A stretch of DNA of 64,000 nucleotides from CAYQSU01 sp964420325 (GCA_964420325.1 CAYQSU010000011.1:4680-68679); one strand, 5' to 3'; numbered from the stretch's first letter, positions 18,569-27,876 are shown. Made by a program: numbers and translations. Notes: generated by a model from the letters alone, not told the origin.

Positions 18569-19345
18569 CTAGAGCCTTTGCGCCAAGAGGCTCTTGATCT
18601 CGGCAATGGCCTTGCCGGGATTGAGATGCTTGGGGCAGGTGGCGGTGCAGTTCATGATGGTGTGGCAGCGGTAGAGGCGGAACGGATCGTTGAGCTCATC
18701 CAGCCGCCCGCCGGTCGCCTCGTCGCGGGAGTCGGCGATCCAGCGATAGGCCTGCAGGAGGATCGCCGGGCCGAGGTAGCGGTCGCCGTTCCACCAGTAG
18801 CTCGGGCAGCTCGTCTGGCAGCAGAAGCAGAGGATGCATTCCCAGAGGCCGTCGAGCCGGGCGCGCTCCTCCGGACTCTGCCGCCGCTCGCCGGCCGGGG
18901 GCGGCGTCTCCGACTTGAGCCAGGGCTCGATGGCGCGGTACTGGGCGTAAGGCACCGAGAGGTCCGGGACCAGGTCCTTGACTACCGGCAGATGCGGCAG
19001 CGGATAGATGCGGACGTCGCCCTTGATCTCGTCGATGGCCTTGATGCAGGCGAGCGTGTTGACGCCGTCGATGTTGAAGGCGCACGAGCCGCAGACGCCC
19101 TCCCGGCACGAGCGCCGAAAGGTGAGCGTCGCGTCCATCTCGTTCTTGATCTTGATCAGGGCGTCGAGAACCATCGGCCCGCAGCTATCCAGGTCGACGT
19201 CGAAGGTGTCGACGCGCGGGTTCTGACCGCTGTCCGGATCGTAGCGATAGATCTTGAAGCGCTTGATCTTCTTGGCGCCGGCCGGGGCGGGATAGGTCTT
19301 GCCCTCGCGGACCTTCGAATTGGCAGGCAGGCTCAGTTCGACCAT
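18569..19345 (-). CDS. sdhB: Succinate dehydrogenase iron-sulfur subunit
   Basis: Iron-sulfur subunit of complex II, 258 residues. All three clusters' ligands are present: [2Fe-2S] in [14 protein letters not shown] plus a downstream NTLAC, [4Fe-4S] in [14 protein letters not shown], and [3Fe-4S] in [17 protein letters not shown]. It passes electrons from SdhA FAD to the quinone site formed with SdhC/SdhD. ATG at 19345, 17 bases after the sdhA stop. It is the last gene of sdhCDAB, followed by a hairpin. Confidence 0.97.
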   Translation of the reverse strand: MVELSLPANSKVREGKTYPAPAGAKKIKRFKIYRYDPDSGQNPRVDTFDVDLDSCGPMVLDALIKIKNEMDATLTFRRSCREGVCGSCAFNIDGVNTLACIKAIDEIKGDVRIYPLPHLPVVKDLVPDLSVPYAQYRAIEPWLKSETPPPAGERRQSPEERARLDGLWECILCFCCQTSCPSYWWNGDRYLGPAILLQAYRWIADSRDEATGGRLDELNDPFRLYRCHTIMNCTATCPKHLNPGKAIAEIKSLLAQRL

Positions 19346-19362
19346 GTGCACGCTCCCTTGTG

Positions 19363-21153
19363 TCAGTAGACCCGCGCCTGCGGCTTGATGTATTCGGCTT
19401 CGTTGGTCAGCGTGAAGGCGTGGACCGGGCGGTAGCCGAGCTTGACCTTGCCGCGGTCGTCGACCCAGGCCAGCGAGTGCTTCATCCAGGTCGCGTCGTC
19501 GCGTTCGGCGAAGTCCTCGCGGGCGTGGGCGCCGCGGCTCTCCTTGCGAGCCTCGCCGGAATAGAGGGTGGTGATGGCGCAGGCCATCAGGTTCTCGAGC
19601 TCCAGCGCCTCGACCAGATCCGAGTTCCAGATCATCGACCGGTCGGAGACGCGGATGTCCGCGAGGCTCTGCCAGATCTCGCTGATCTGCCGGCAGCCAC
19701 CCGCGAGAACGTCCTGGGTGCGGAACACGGCGGCGTTGTTCTGCATGCATCGCTGCATGTTGAGACGGATCTCGGCGGTCGGCAGCGAGCCGTTGGCGTG
19801 GCGCAGTCGATCCAGCGTGGAGAGCGCCCGGTCCGCAGAGTCCTTCGCCAGCGGCGGATGCGGCGATCCCGGCATGATCTTCTCGGCGCAGCGGAGCGCC
19901 ACCGCCCGGCCGAAGACGACGATGTCGAGGAGCGAGTTGGTGCCGAGACGGTTGGCGCCGTGGACCGACGCCGACGCGCACTCGCCGGCGGCATAGAGCC
20001 CCGGACAGATCGCGTCCGGATCCTTGTCCGTCGGCCGCAACGCCTCGCCGTGGTGGTTGGTGGGGATCCCGCCCATGTTGTAGTGGACCGTGGGCAGAAC
20101 CGGGATCGGCTCCTTGGTGGCGTCGACGCCGGCGAAGATCTTCGCCGTCTCGGTGATCCCGGGCAGCCGCTGCCACAGGACGTCGCCGCCCAGGTGCTCG
20201 AGGTGGAGGTAGATGTGGTCGCGGTCCTTGCCGACGCCGCGGCCCTCTCGGACCTCGATGGTCATCGACCGGCTGACGACGTCGCGCGACGCCAAGTCCT
20301 TGGCGGTCGGCGCATAGCGCTCCATGAACCGCTCGCCTTCCGAGTTGGTGAGGTAGCCGCCCTCGCCGCGGGCGCCTTCGGTGATCAGGCATCCCGAGCC
20401 GTAGATGCCGGTGGGATGGAACTGGACGAACTCGTGGTCCTGCACCGGCAGTCCCGCCCGCAGCACCATGGCGTTGCCGTCGCCGGTGCAGGTGTGGGCT
20501 GACGTGCACGAGAAATAGGCGCGGCCGTAGCCGCCGGTGGCGAACACCGTGCCGTGGGCCTGGAAGCGGTGGATCGTGCCGTCGTCCAGGTTCCAGGCGA
20601 CCACGCCGCGGCAGGCGCCCTCGTCGTCCATGATCAGGTCGATGGCGAAGTACTCGACGAAGAACTCGGCATCGTGCTTCAGGCTCTGCTGATAGAGCGT
20701 GTGCAGGATGGCGTGGCCGGTGCGGTCGGCTGCGGCGCACGCGCGCTGCACCGGCGCCTCGCCGAAGTTGCGCATGTGGCCGCCAAACGGCCGCTGGTAG
20801 ATCTTGCCCTCGGGCGTGCGCGAGAACGGCACGCCGAAGTGTTCGAGCTCGAGGACGGCCGGCACCGCCTGGCGGCACATGTACTCGATGGCGTCCTGGT
20901 CGCCGAGCCAGTCGGAGCCCTTGACCGTGTCGTACATGTGCCATTCCCAGGTGTCCTCGGCCATGTTGCCGAGGGCCGCGCCGATCCCGCCCTGGGCGGC
21001 AACGGTGTGGCTCCGGGTGGGAAACACCTTGGTGATGCACGCGGTCTTCAGGCCGGCGGCCGCCAGTCCGAGGGTCGCGCGGAGGCCGGCACCGCCGGCG
21101 CCGATGACGACGACGTCGTACTGATGATCGGTGATCGGATACGCGTTCGGCAT
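19363..21153 (-). CDS. sdhA: Succinate dehydrogenase flavoprotein subunit
   Basis: Flavoprotein subunit of complex II, 596 residues. N-terminal dinucleotide-binding segment [12 protein letters not shown] (residues about 15-26), the FAD-linking His in [14 protein letters not shown], the conserved [15 protein letters not shown] active-site stretch and catalytic Arg in [10 protein letters not shown] are visible. It oxidises succinate to fumarate in the TCA cycle on the cytoplasmic side of the membrane. ATG at 21153, six bases after the sdhD stop. The length and C-terminus match alphaproteobacterial homologues. Confidence 0.98.
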   Translation of the reverse strand: MPNAYPITDHQYDVVVIGAGGAGLRATLGLAAAGLKTACITKVFPTRSHTVAAQGGIGAALGNMAEDTWEWHMYDTVKGSDWLGDQDAIEYMCRQAVPAVLELEHFGVPFSRTPEGKIYQRPFGGHMRNFGEAPVQRACAAADRTGHAILHTLYQQSLKHDAEFFVEYFAIDLIMDDEGACRGVVAWNLDDGTIHRFQAHGTVFATGGYGRAYFSCTSAHTCTGDGNAMVLRAGLPVQDHEFVQFHPTGIYGSGCLITEGARGEGGYLTNSEGERFMERYAPTAKDLASRDVVSRSMTIEVREGRGVGKDRDHIYLHLEHLGGDVLWQRLPGITETAKIFAGVDATKEPIPVLPTVHYNMGGIPTNHHGEALRPTDKDPDAICPGLYAAGECASASVHGANRLGTNSLLDIVVFGRAVALRCAEKIMPGSPHPPLAKDSADRALSTLDRLRHANGSLPTAEIRLNMQRCMQNNAAVFRTQDVLAGGCRQISEIWQSLADIRVSDRSMIWNSDLVEALELENLMACAITTLYSGEARKESRGAHAREDFAERDDATWMKHSLAWVDDRGKVKLGYRPVHAFTLTNEAEYIKPQARVY

Positions 21154-21159
21154 GGCGTC

Positions 21160-21540
21160 CTAGCTCCCCATCGCAAGCCGCACGACGGCATAGATGCAGC
21201 TGACCGCCATCACGAACAGGGCGAACTTGATGGCCAGCAGCGTGGTGATCTTGGCAGCCTCGCCGCGGACATAGTCCTCGACGACCACCTGCATGCCGAG
21301 GTAGGCGTGGTAGAACAGCGCGACGACCAGGAGGATCATCAGAAGGGCGTTGCCGAACTGCCCGATCCAGACCTGGAAGGCTGCCAGATCGGCGCCCATC
21401 AGCGAGACAGCGGCGATCACGAACCACAGCGACAGGGGCACCAGCGCGATCGCCGTCACCTTCTGCGCCCACCAGTGGCGAACACCCTCGTTGGCCGAGC
21501 CGAGGCCGCGGGCGCGGCCCAGGGAAGAGCGGAACTCCAT
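21160..21540 (-). CDS. sdhD: Succinate dehydrogenase membrane anchor subunit
   Basis: Membrane anchor of complex II, 126 residues with three hydrophobic helices. The quinone/heme pocket segment [16 protein letters not shown] matches the H-x(10)-DY pattern of SdhD. It starts one base after the sdhC stop and precedes sdhA by six bases. Weakly conserved overall, so the name rests on the DY motif and the operon. Confidence 0.93.
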   Translation of the reverse strand: MEFRSSLGRARGLGSANEGVRHWWAQKVTAIALVPLSLWFVIAAVSLMGADLAAFQVWIGQFGNALLMILLVVALFYHAYLGMQVVVEDYVRGEAAKITTLLAIKFALFVMAVSCIYAVVRLAMGS

Positions 21541-21541
21541 C

Positions 21542-21934
21542 TCAACCTCCCGTCGACACGTAGGCGGCGATCAGCGTGATCAGCGTGAGCGCCACCGCTC
21601 CTGCCACCATCACGAACCCGGAAAGGCGCAGCTGCTCGAGCTCGAAGCCCCAGCCGAAGTCCCACAGCAGATGGCGAATGCCGTTGCCCAGGTGATAGAA
21701 CAGCGAGAACGTGAACCCCCAGAGCAGGAGATGCCCGAGCCACGAACCGAGGAAGGCCTGGCAGGTCGCGAAGGCATCGGCGCCGTACGCGCCCGAGACC
21801 AACCACCACGTCAAGAGCAGGGTCCCGAGGGTCAGGAAAACCCCGGTCATCCGGTGCAGGATCGACAGCACCGAGGTGATCTGGGGACGATAAACCTGGA
21901 TATGAGGAGATAGCGGACGATTACCGGAGGCCAT
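21542..21934 (-). CDS. sdhC: Succinate dehydrogenase cytochrome b556 subunit
   Basis: Cytochrome b subunit, 130 residues, three transmembrane helices. The family starts RPLSPHIQVYRPQITSVL and has the SILHRMTG segment and the heme-ligand-bearing FYHLGNGIRHLLWDFG. The ATG at 21934 is preceded by AGGGGAA. It is the first gene of sdhCDAB; the upstream region carries palindromes that may regulate the operon. Confidence 0.96.
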   Translation of the reverse strand: MASGNRPLSPHIQVYRPQITSVLSILHRMTGVFLTLGTLLLTWWLVSGAYGADAFATCQAFLGSWLGHLLLWGFTFSLFYHLGNGIRHLLWDFGWGFELEQLRLSGFVMVAGAVALTLITLIAAYVSTGG

Positions 21935-22146
21935 GGGGAATTCCCCTTTTGCTTCGCACTCTTCCCGCAGTTGCGAACACGATTCTTTAAACCGCTGCCG
22001 CCGCGGAGTCAACGTTCGCATATGCGAAGGAAGGCCTCGCCCGGAAATCGAAAGAAACCATCCCCGCGATGCCGCGAACGAGCGCTGTTTCCGCACATGC
22101 CTCGCATTCTCATCAACGACCGGGCGTTGTTGTGCATCTGCACAAA
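21935..22146. promoter_or_regulatory. sdhC upstream region with palindromic candidate operators
   Basis: This 212-base space between the sdhC start and the methyltransferase stop must hold the sdhCDAB promoter. It contains a perfect 14-base palindrome TTCGCATATGCGAA at 22015-22028, the same half-sites again (TTCGCA at 21953-21958 and TGCGAA at 21972-21977), and a second inverted repeat TTGTGCA-TC-TGCACAA at 22130-22145 right after the methyltransferase stop. The first set looks like a regulator site; the last could equally be a terminator stem. No regulator can be named. Confidence 0.5.
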
Positions 22147-22656
22147 TCAATATGGCAGACGGGCGCGGCGCGGCGCGAGGGCGGCATCCTCGACGCGGAT
22201 GCGGTGGAGAAGAAGGGCACCGTTGGCGAGCGAGAAGACGAGCGCCACCTCCCAGGCGCCGAAGGCGAGCGGCAGCACCGCGATCTCCGCGGCGACGATG
22301 GCGTAGTTGGGATGGCGAAAGCGGCGATAGGGACCGCTCCGCACCAGGGGGGCGCCGGGAACGGTGACGATGCGGGTGGTCCAATAGCGGCCGAGGCTCG
22401 CGATCACCCAGAGCCGCGCGACCTGCAGTGCGGCGAACACGGCGAGCAGCGACCAGATCACTGGACCGTCCGCCGGCACCAGGAACCACAACGCCGCGAG
22501 CCAGCCGGCGTGGACGATGACAACGAGCGGATAATGCCGGCTCCCCACCTCGAGGCCGCCCGCCGCCTTCAGCCGGCGCTCGTTGCGCCGTGCGAACAGA
22601 AGCTCGGCGAGCCGCTGCACCGCCACGGCAAGCACGATCCACTGACTGAGGCTCAC
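22147..22656 (-). CDS. Isoprenylcysteine carboxyl methyltransferase (ICMT) family protein
   Basis: A 169-residue integral membrane methyltransferase. It has four to five hydrophobic segments and the ICMT signature YRRFRHPNYAIVAAEI with GPYR before it. In bacteria such proteins paired with a type III polyketide synthase (for example BpsB beside BpsA in Bacillus) O-methylate alkylpyrones; that role is inferred here from context. The GTG at 22656 overlaps the PKS stop in a GTGA, indicating translational coupling. Confidence 0.85.
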   Translation of the reverse strand: MSLSQWIVLAVAVQRLAELLFARRNERRLKAAGGLEVGSRHYPLVVIVHAGWLAALWFLVPADGPVIWSLLAVFAALQVARLWVIASLGRYWTTRIVTVPGAPLVRSGPYRRFRHPNYAIVAAEIAVLPLAFGAWEVALVFSLANGALLLHRIRVEDAALAPRRARLPY

Positions 22657-23717
22657 CCCAAGCCATCCGCCTTGATGCCGGCCTCCAGCAACAGGAACCC
22701 GGCGGTGAACCCCGGTCCGAGCGCGCTCATCACGGCGCGGCGGCCGAGCCCGCCCTCGCGCATCGCCCGCTCGAGGACGAACAGGACGGTCACCGCCGAC
22801 ATGTTGCCGTACTGGCGAAGCACGTGCCGCGAATGGTCGAGCCCGCCCGGCGGCAAGCACAACACCTCCTCCAGGGCGTCGAGCACCTTCGCCCCGCCGG
22901 GGTGGCAGAGAAAGGCGTCGACGTCGGCGACGGAGAGCCCGCGCCGGGCCAGAAAGGCGTCGAGCACGGCGCGGAACTTGGTGCGGACGAGGGTCGGGAT
23001 GTCGCGGGAGAAGACGACCCTGAGGCCGTCGTCCTCGATGCCCCAGCCCATGACGTCGAGCGTGTCCGGCCACGTGTGCTCGGCGGCCGCCGACAGGGTC
23101 GGGCCGTCGCCGGCGGAGCCGATGAGCGCCGCCGCGGCGCCGTCCCCGAACAGCGCGGTGGCGACGATGTTGCTTTTCGAGCGGTCGGAGCGGCGGAAGG
23201 TGAGGCCGCAGAGCTCGACCACGCCGACCAGGATCCGCTTCGCCGGCGCCGCGCGGGCGAGCTCGGCGGCACGGGCGAGCCCGATGACGCCGCCCGCGCA
23301 GCCGAGGCCGAAGATCGGCAGGCGGTCGACGTTCCGGCGGAGACCCAGCCGCTCGATCAGAAGGGCATCCAGGCTCGGCGTGGCGATGCCGGTCGTCGAC
23401 GCGATGACCACGGCATCGACGTCGATCATGGCGAGCCCCGAAGTTCCGACGCAGCGCCGAGCCGCATGGGTGAGGAGCTCGACCGCGTTCTCGATGAAGA
23501 GCCGGGACCGCTCCGCCCAGCCATGATCCTCCAGATACCACGCCAGGGGAACGCACGAGTACCGGCGCTCGATCCCGGCGTTGCCGAAGACCGACGCCAA
23601 ACGCTGGACGAGCTCGGTCTCCTCCCCGAACAGTCCGCCGACGGTGTTCCGCACGTCGTCCTGGCGGACCTCGTACGGGGGGACGCTGGTGGCGAGAGAC
23701 AGGAGACGCGGCGTCAT
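22653..23717 (-). CDS. Type III polyketide synthase (chalcone/stilbene synthase family)
   Basis: A 354-residue thiolase-fold synthase. The Cys-His-Asn catalytic triad is intact: C140 in FGLGCAGG, H272 in LCHPGGAK and N305 in YGNMSAVT. C-terminal GPGFTAGFLLLE is the family signature. It likely extends a fatty acyl-CoA with malonyl-CoA to alkylpyrone or alkylresorcinol products; the exact product cannot be read. It is coupled to the ICMT-type methyltransferase by a four-base overlap. Start ATG at 23717. Confidence 0.92.
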   Translation of the reverse strand: MTPRLLSLATSVPPYEVRQDDVRNTVGGLFGEETELVQRLASVFGNAGIERRYSCVPLAWYLEDHGWAERSRLFIENAVELLTHAARRCVGTSGLAMIDVDAVVIASTTGIATPSLDALLIERLGLRRNVDRLPIFGLGCAGGVIGLARAAELARAAPAKRILVGVVELCGLTFRRSDRSKSNIVATALFGDGAAAALIGSAGDGPTLSAAAEHTWPDTLDVMGWGIEDDGLRVVFSRDIPTLVRTKFRAVLDAFLARRGLSVADVDAFLCHPGGAKVLDALEEVLCLPPGGLDHSRHVLRQYGNMSAVTVLFVLERAMREGGLGRRAVMSALGPGFTAGFLLLEAGIKADGLG

Positions 23718-23784
23718 CGACAGGCCCCAGGCAGACCGCGCCGGCCCTCCCGCACCGGCCGCGGCCGGGCGCCAGACGATGCCA

Positions 23785-25833
23785 TCAACCGCGGACCGGC
23801 CGGGTGGCCGCTTCGACCCAGCCGGCCGTCTCCCGATCGACGAGCGGCATCAGGCGCTCCCGGACCACTGCGTGGTAGCCGTCGAGCCAAGCAACCTCGT
23901 CGTGCGTCAGCAGTCCCGCCTCAACGAGCCGGAGATCGATCGGGGCGATCGTCAGCGTTTGGAACCCCAGCATCTCCTTTTCGCTACCCGGCGGCGCTTT
24001 CGCCGGCGTCACCGCCACCAGGTTCTCGATGCGGATGCCGAACGCGCCCGGCTTGTAGTACCCCGGCTCGTTGGACACCACCATTCCCGGCGCGAGAGCG
24101 ATGCGGTTGGGAAGCTTGGCGATGCGCTGCGGCCCCTCGTGCACGGAGAGATAGCAGCCGACGCCATGGCCGGTGCCGTGGTCGTAGTCGAGCCCGGCCC
24201 GCCACAGGGCGAGTCTCGCCAGCGTGTCGAGCTGCGGGCCGGTGGTGCCCTTGGGGAACGTGGCGGTGGCGATCGCGATGTGGCCCTTGAGGACGCGGGT
24301 GAAGCGGTCGCGGGCCTCCTCGGTAGGCGTGCCGACGGCGACCGTGCGGGTGACGTCTGTGGTCCCGTCGAGGTACTGGCCGCCGGAATCCACGAGGTAG
24401 AGGCTGCCCGGCGCGAGCGGCCGGTCGGTCGCCGGCGCGACCCGGTAGTGGACGATGGCGCCGTGATCCCCGGCTGCCGAGATGGTGGCGAAGCTGGGTC
24501 CGCGAAAGCGAGCGCCCTCCCTCCGGAACGCCAGGAGCCGGTCCGCGGCGGCCATCTCGGTCACTCGGCCGGAGCCGGCGTGGGCGTCCAGCCAGGCGAG
24601 AAAGCGGACGAGGGCGACGCCGTCCCGCCGATGCGCGGCGCGAATGCCTTCGAGCTCGACCGCGGTCTTGGTCGCCTTCGGCAGGGCACAGGGGTCCGCG
24701 CCGTCGACGACCTGGGCTCCCGCCCGCCTGAGGCGCGTGTCGACCCACTCGGGGATCGAGTCCTTCTCGAGGCGGACGGTCCGCCGCTCGCCAGCGAGGC
24801 GGTCAAGGGCCGGGCCGAGGGCCGTCGGCGGCAGGACGCGGACGTGGTCGCCGAGATGAGCTCCGAGGCCTGGGGCGAGCTTGCGGGGATCGATGAAAAG
24901 CTCGACCTTGCCGTCGGCCGCGATGATGGCGAACGCCAGCGGCAAGGGCGCGTACGGAACGTCTCCACCGCGGACGTTGAGCAGCCACGCGATCGAATCC
25001 GGTGCCGAGAGCACGGCCGCGTTCTGCCTGTCCTTCTGCAACGTCTCGGCGATCTGTCTCCGCTTGTCGTGCGACGCGCGGCCGGTGAACGTCTCCGGTT
25101 GGGGAACCACGGGCGCGATCGGCGGCGGCGGCCGATCGGCCCAGATCGCGTCCACCGGATTGTCGCTGACCGTCACCAGGCGCGCCCCGGCCTTGCGACA
25201 GGCGCGACGATAGCCGGCGACCTGGACCGGCGTGTGCAGCCACGCATCATAGCCGAGCCTGGATCGCGGCCGCAGGTGCTCGGCAAGCCAGTCGCCGAGC
25301 GGCTCGTCGACGGCATGCCGGATCTCCCAAAGCGAGGGAGCGGTCTCGGCGCGCGCCTGCTCGGTGTAGCGCCCGTCGACGAACAGGGCGGCGCGGTCGC
25401 GGAGCACCGCGGCGGTGCCCGCCGAGCCGGAGAACCCGCTGAGCCAGAGTAGGCGCTCGGCGCCGGGCGGCACCTGCTCGCCCTGATGCTCGTCGCCGCG
25501 GGGGATGATGAAGCCGGCGAGTCGTCGTCCCCGCAGCTCCGCCCTGAACCGCGCCAGCCGGACGGCCACGCCATCCTCCCGCCGTTCCCGCGCTCGTGCC
25601 GTCCGCGTCTCGGCGAGCAGCTGGCGAAGCTGCGCCCTCAGCGCCTCATCGTGCACAGGGCCGAGCAGCGTGATCCAGACGTCGGCGTCGGCGCCCGCCG
25701 GAGCCGAGGCGACACCTTCGGCGATCGAGCGCACGTCGGCGAGGGTGAGCGGAAGTCCCGCCTGACGCAATCGCTCCTCGAGGTCGCCCTTCCCCTCCTC
25801 CGCTCTTGGCTCCACGCCCGGCGCGCCGCTCAT
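23785..25833 (-). CDS. M24B family Xaa-Pro aminopeptidase with N-terminal extension
   Basis: A metallopeptidase that removes the N-terminal residue before proline. Catalytic pita-bread domain is C-terminal (about residues 410-620), with metal ligands Asp in YLVDSGGQY, Asp in GTTDVTRT, His in GTGHGVGCY, Glu in SNEPGYY and Glu in IRIENLV. Two creatinase-like N-terminal domains precede it. From the ATG at 25833 the protein is 682 residues; homologues usually begin around RLARFRAEL (about residue 92), so roughly 90 residues are extra. They keep coding-like composition, but there is no clear Shine-Dalgarno before 25833, and the true start could be a downstream GTG. The gene is isolated: 67 bases from the PKS, and divergent from a small unknown gene. 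Confidence 0.9.
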   Translation of the reverse strand: MSGAPGVEPRAEEGKGDLEERLRQAGLPLTLADVRSIAEGVASAPAGADADVWITLLGPVHDEALRAQLRQLLAETRTARARERREDGVAVRLARFRAELRGRRLAGFIIPRGDEHQGEQVPPGAERLLWLSGFSGSAGTAAVLRDRAALFVDGRYTEQARAETAPSLWEIRHAVDEPLGDWLAEHLRPRSRLGYDAWLHTPVQVAGYRRACRKAGARLVTVSDNPVDAIWADRPPPPIAPVVPQPETFTGRASHDKRRQIAETLQKDRQNAAVLSAPDSIAWLLNVRGGDVPYAPLPLAFAIIAADGKVELFIDPRKLAPGLGAHLGDHVRVLPPTALGPALDRLAGERRTVRLEKDSIPEWVDTRLRRAGAQVVDGADPCALPKATKTAVELEGIRAAHRRDGVALVRFLAWLDAHAGSGRVTEMAAADRLLAFRREGARFRGPSFATISAAGDHGAIVHYRVAPATDRPLAPGSLYLVDSGGQYLDGTTDVTRTVAVGTPTEEARDRFTRVLKGHIAIATATFPKGTTGPQLDTLARLALWRAGLDYDHGTGHGVGCYLSVHEGPQRIAKLPNRIALAPGMVVSNEPGYYKPGAFGIRIENLVAVTPAKAPPGSEKEMLGFQTLTIAPIDLRLVEAGLLTHDEVAWLDGYHAVVRERLMPLVDRETAGWVEAATRPVRG

Positions 25834-25894
25834 GGGTTCAAGCTATGGAGCGGAGGACCTCGGCGCAAGAGCCATGCGGCCAGCGAATTGCTGC

Positions 25895-25960
25895 ACTGCA
25901 AAAAAATGACACTTAACGATTTAGCAAATGCAGCATACTTAAACTGCCGGCTGCACAAAC
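25895..25960 (+). promoter_or_regulatory. AT-rich putative promoter region of the gene at 25990
   Basis: A short AT-rich island, with an A-run at 25900-25906 and CATACTTAA around 25932-25940, in an otherwise GC-rich window. It sits 30-90 bases before a gene with a good ribosome site and between divergent starts, so a promoter is likely, but I cannot assign -35/-10 boxes firmly. Confidence 0.35.
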
Positions 25961-25989
25961 GACCTTTGAGACACCACGAGAGGAAGACG

Positions 25990-26406
25990 ATGCCGACCCC
26001 GAACCGAGAGAAACCTGCCGTCGACACGCCGGCCCCCGCGCTGCACCGCACGGATGGCGGCTCGCTGGAAGCCATGGTCAGAGAAGGCCGGCGCTTGCGC
26101 AACGAGGAATTGCACCGGCTGTTGCGCCAAGCGTGTCATCGCATGCGCGAGGCCGTCGAGGCCCTGATCATCGCCCCTCTATTGCACCGTCGAAAGTTGC
26201 CGGCGGCGCCAACGGTCGGGAACAAGGCTCGGAACGGTCTTCTGCCGGCGGAGATCGGTCAGGCCCTGCGGCGGTCGCTCGACTGGAAGGAGGTCGGCAC
26301 TCGGGCGTTCAAGACGGACGAGGCGCTCGGTCACCGTCCGGCGACGGCCGACGAAGAGACCGCTCGCCCGTCGCCCGTGGCCGGGGAGCGGCGCCGCGCG
26401 GCGTAG
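25990..26406 (+). CDS. Hypothetical protein, 138 residues
   Basis: I do not recognise the family. The product is basic and Arg-rich, predicted soluble, with a helical middle (MVREGRRLRNEELHRLLRQA, then CHRMREAVEALI) and a Pro-rich tail. No cysteine pair or catalytic motif and no signal peptide. The ATG at 25990 is preceded by GAGGAAG at a good distance. An in-frame ATG at 25906 would add 28 residues reading through the AT-rich island, less likely. It converges with the lipoprotein gene. Confidence 0.55.
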   Translation: MPTPNREKPAVDTPAPALHRTDGGSLEAMVREGRRLRNEELHRLLRQACHRMREAVEALIIAPLLHRRKLPAAPTVGNKARNGLLPAEIGQALRRSLDWKEVGTRAFKTDEALGHRPATADEETARPSPVAGERRRAA

Positions 26407-26441
26407 GGGGCGTGACGCGGCCGGCCGCCCGGAGCACGCAA

Positions 26442-26786
26442 TCAATCCTCGGCCGCGCCCTCGGCTTCGGGCGCCGGCTTGGCCCTGTGGTAGCCGCGGT
26501 CCCGCATGCAGCGGTCGAACAACTGCTCGCGACGGCGCGCGGCCTCGAAGCGAGACATGGTGTCGCGATAGGTCGTCTGGCGGCCGAATGTCGCGCCGAT
26601 GTCGGGGGTTGCAAGCGCGAACTCCTGCTCCGCCCTCTCGGACGCCAGCCGCCGACACTCCGCGGTGTGCAGCTCCCACACCTTCTGCGAGACGGACGGA
26701 TTCTCCCAGCGCCCCTCGTCGCTGGCGCACGATGCCAGGATCAGGGCCGCCGGCAGCGAAGCCAGCCAGCGTGATGAACGGTTCAC
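26442..26786 (-). CDS. Small predicted lipoprotein
   Basis: A 114-residue protein with a lipoprotein signal: a basic N-terminus, hydrophobic LASLPAALI and lipobox LASC, cysteine at residue 19. The mature part is short, charged and helical, ending in an acidic tail. No known domain recognised. The GTG at 26786 is supported by GGAGG five bases upstream. It lies 94 bases after the ADP-ribosylglycohydrolase stop on the same strand. Confidence 0.75.
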   Translation of the reverse strand: MNRSSRWLASLPAALILASCASDEGRWENPSVSQKVWELHTAECRRLASERAEQEFALATPDIGATFGRQTTYRDTMSRFEAARRREQLFDRCMRDRGYHRAKPAPEAEGAAED

Positions 26787-26880
26787 GTGCGCCTCCTTCC
26801 ACTCGAGAGTTGCGGGCGTCGCCTCGTCATTCCGCTTCCTAATCCCCTCGGCGATTTCGGCAACAAGAATCGGCAGCGTC

Positions 26881-27876
26881 TCAGCCGCATCGAACCCGCC
26901 AGGCTTCACGGGCAAGGGCGACGAGGGATGCGGCACGCCACTCGCCACGATCGTTGATGCGCTCGACGAGCCGGGGCGGAAGCGCGGCGAGGCCGTTTCT
27001 GGCGCCGGCGATGGCACCGGTCATGGCGGCGGTGGTGTCGACGTCGCCGCCCCTGCAGATCGCCGTGTGGATCGCCGACACGTAGGAATCGGGCGTGCGC
27101 AGGAAGGCGTACAGGCTCCACAGCACGCTCGTCGTCACGAACGGCGAGATCAGGTCCGGATGTTCGTCGAAGTCGGGTCGGGAGAGTGCGACGATGCGGC
27201 CGACGGCGTCCTCGGGCGCGGCGTCGACGCAGTCTGCGAGCGCCGTCAGCGCCTCCGCCACCGACGCCTCGACCGAGCTGGCCCACTCCGCCAGCCGGCC
27301 GAGGAACGGCGCGACCTCGACGGGGCCGTCGGCGAGGGCAAGAGCGACCGCGCCGGCGACGGCCACCGCCCCGGCCGAGCAGCGGGGGTCTGCATGGGTG
27401 ATGCGTCCCTGGTCGCAGGCGGCGGCGACCAGCCGATCGGGCGCATCGTGAAACAGCAGGCCGATCGGGCCGGCGCGCATGGCGCTGCCGTTCCCGGCGT
27501 TGGGCGGCGGCGTTCCCGTCTCTTGCCAGGGCATCCCGGCAAGCAGCCGGCGGGCCGCCTGCTGCGTCGCCCATCCGCCGCCGACGATGCGATCCTCGCC
27601 GAAGAGGCGCGCCAGCCGCCGGGCGTAATCCTCCGGATCGAAGCCGCGGCGGGCGATGAGGCTCTCGAGAAGCGCCCGCGCAAGCTGCGAGTCGTCCGAG
27701 TACTGGCCGAACTCGAAGGCGCCCCTGCGGCGGTCCCCGATCTCGCCGCGGAGCAGCACGGCGTCGGCGTAAGGGCGGCACACCCCGGCCGGGGCGCCCT
27801 CGACCATGAAGCCGACGGCGTCGCCCACGCACTGGCCGACCAGCGAGCCGGCGAATCGGAGCTCAGAGGGCGGCAT
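26881..27876 (-). CDS. ADP-ribosylglycohydrolase family protein
   Basis: A 331-residue member of the DraG/ARH family, which removes ADP-ribose from proteins or small molecules using two Mg2+. Metal- and substrate-binding segments visible: GQCVGDAVG, QYSDDSQLA (Ser-Asp-Asp metal site), GNGSAMRAGPIG, THADPRCSAGA and CRGGDVDTTAAM (second metal site). The target is unknown; there is no DraT or nitrogenase gene in the window. I chose the ATG at 27876 (14-base overlap with the nuclease gene); an upstream ATG at 27906 is possible. Confidence 0.88.
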   Translation of the reverse strand: MPPSELRFAGSLVGQCVGDAVGFMVEGAPAGVCRPYADAVLLRGEIGDRRRGAFEFGQYSDDSQLARALLESLIARRGFDPEDYARRLARLFGEDRIVGGGWATQQAARRLLAGMPWQETGTPPPNAGNGSAMRAGPIGLLFHDAPDRLVAAACDQGRITHADPRCSAGAVAVAGAVALALADGPVEVAPFLGRLAEWASSVEASVAEALTALADCVDAAPEDAVGRIVALSRPDFDEHPDLISPFVTTSVLWSLYAFLRTPDSYVSAIHTAICRGGDVDTTAAMTGAIAGARNGLAALPPRLVERINDRGEWRAASLVALAREAWRVRCG

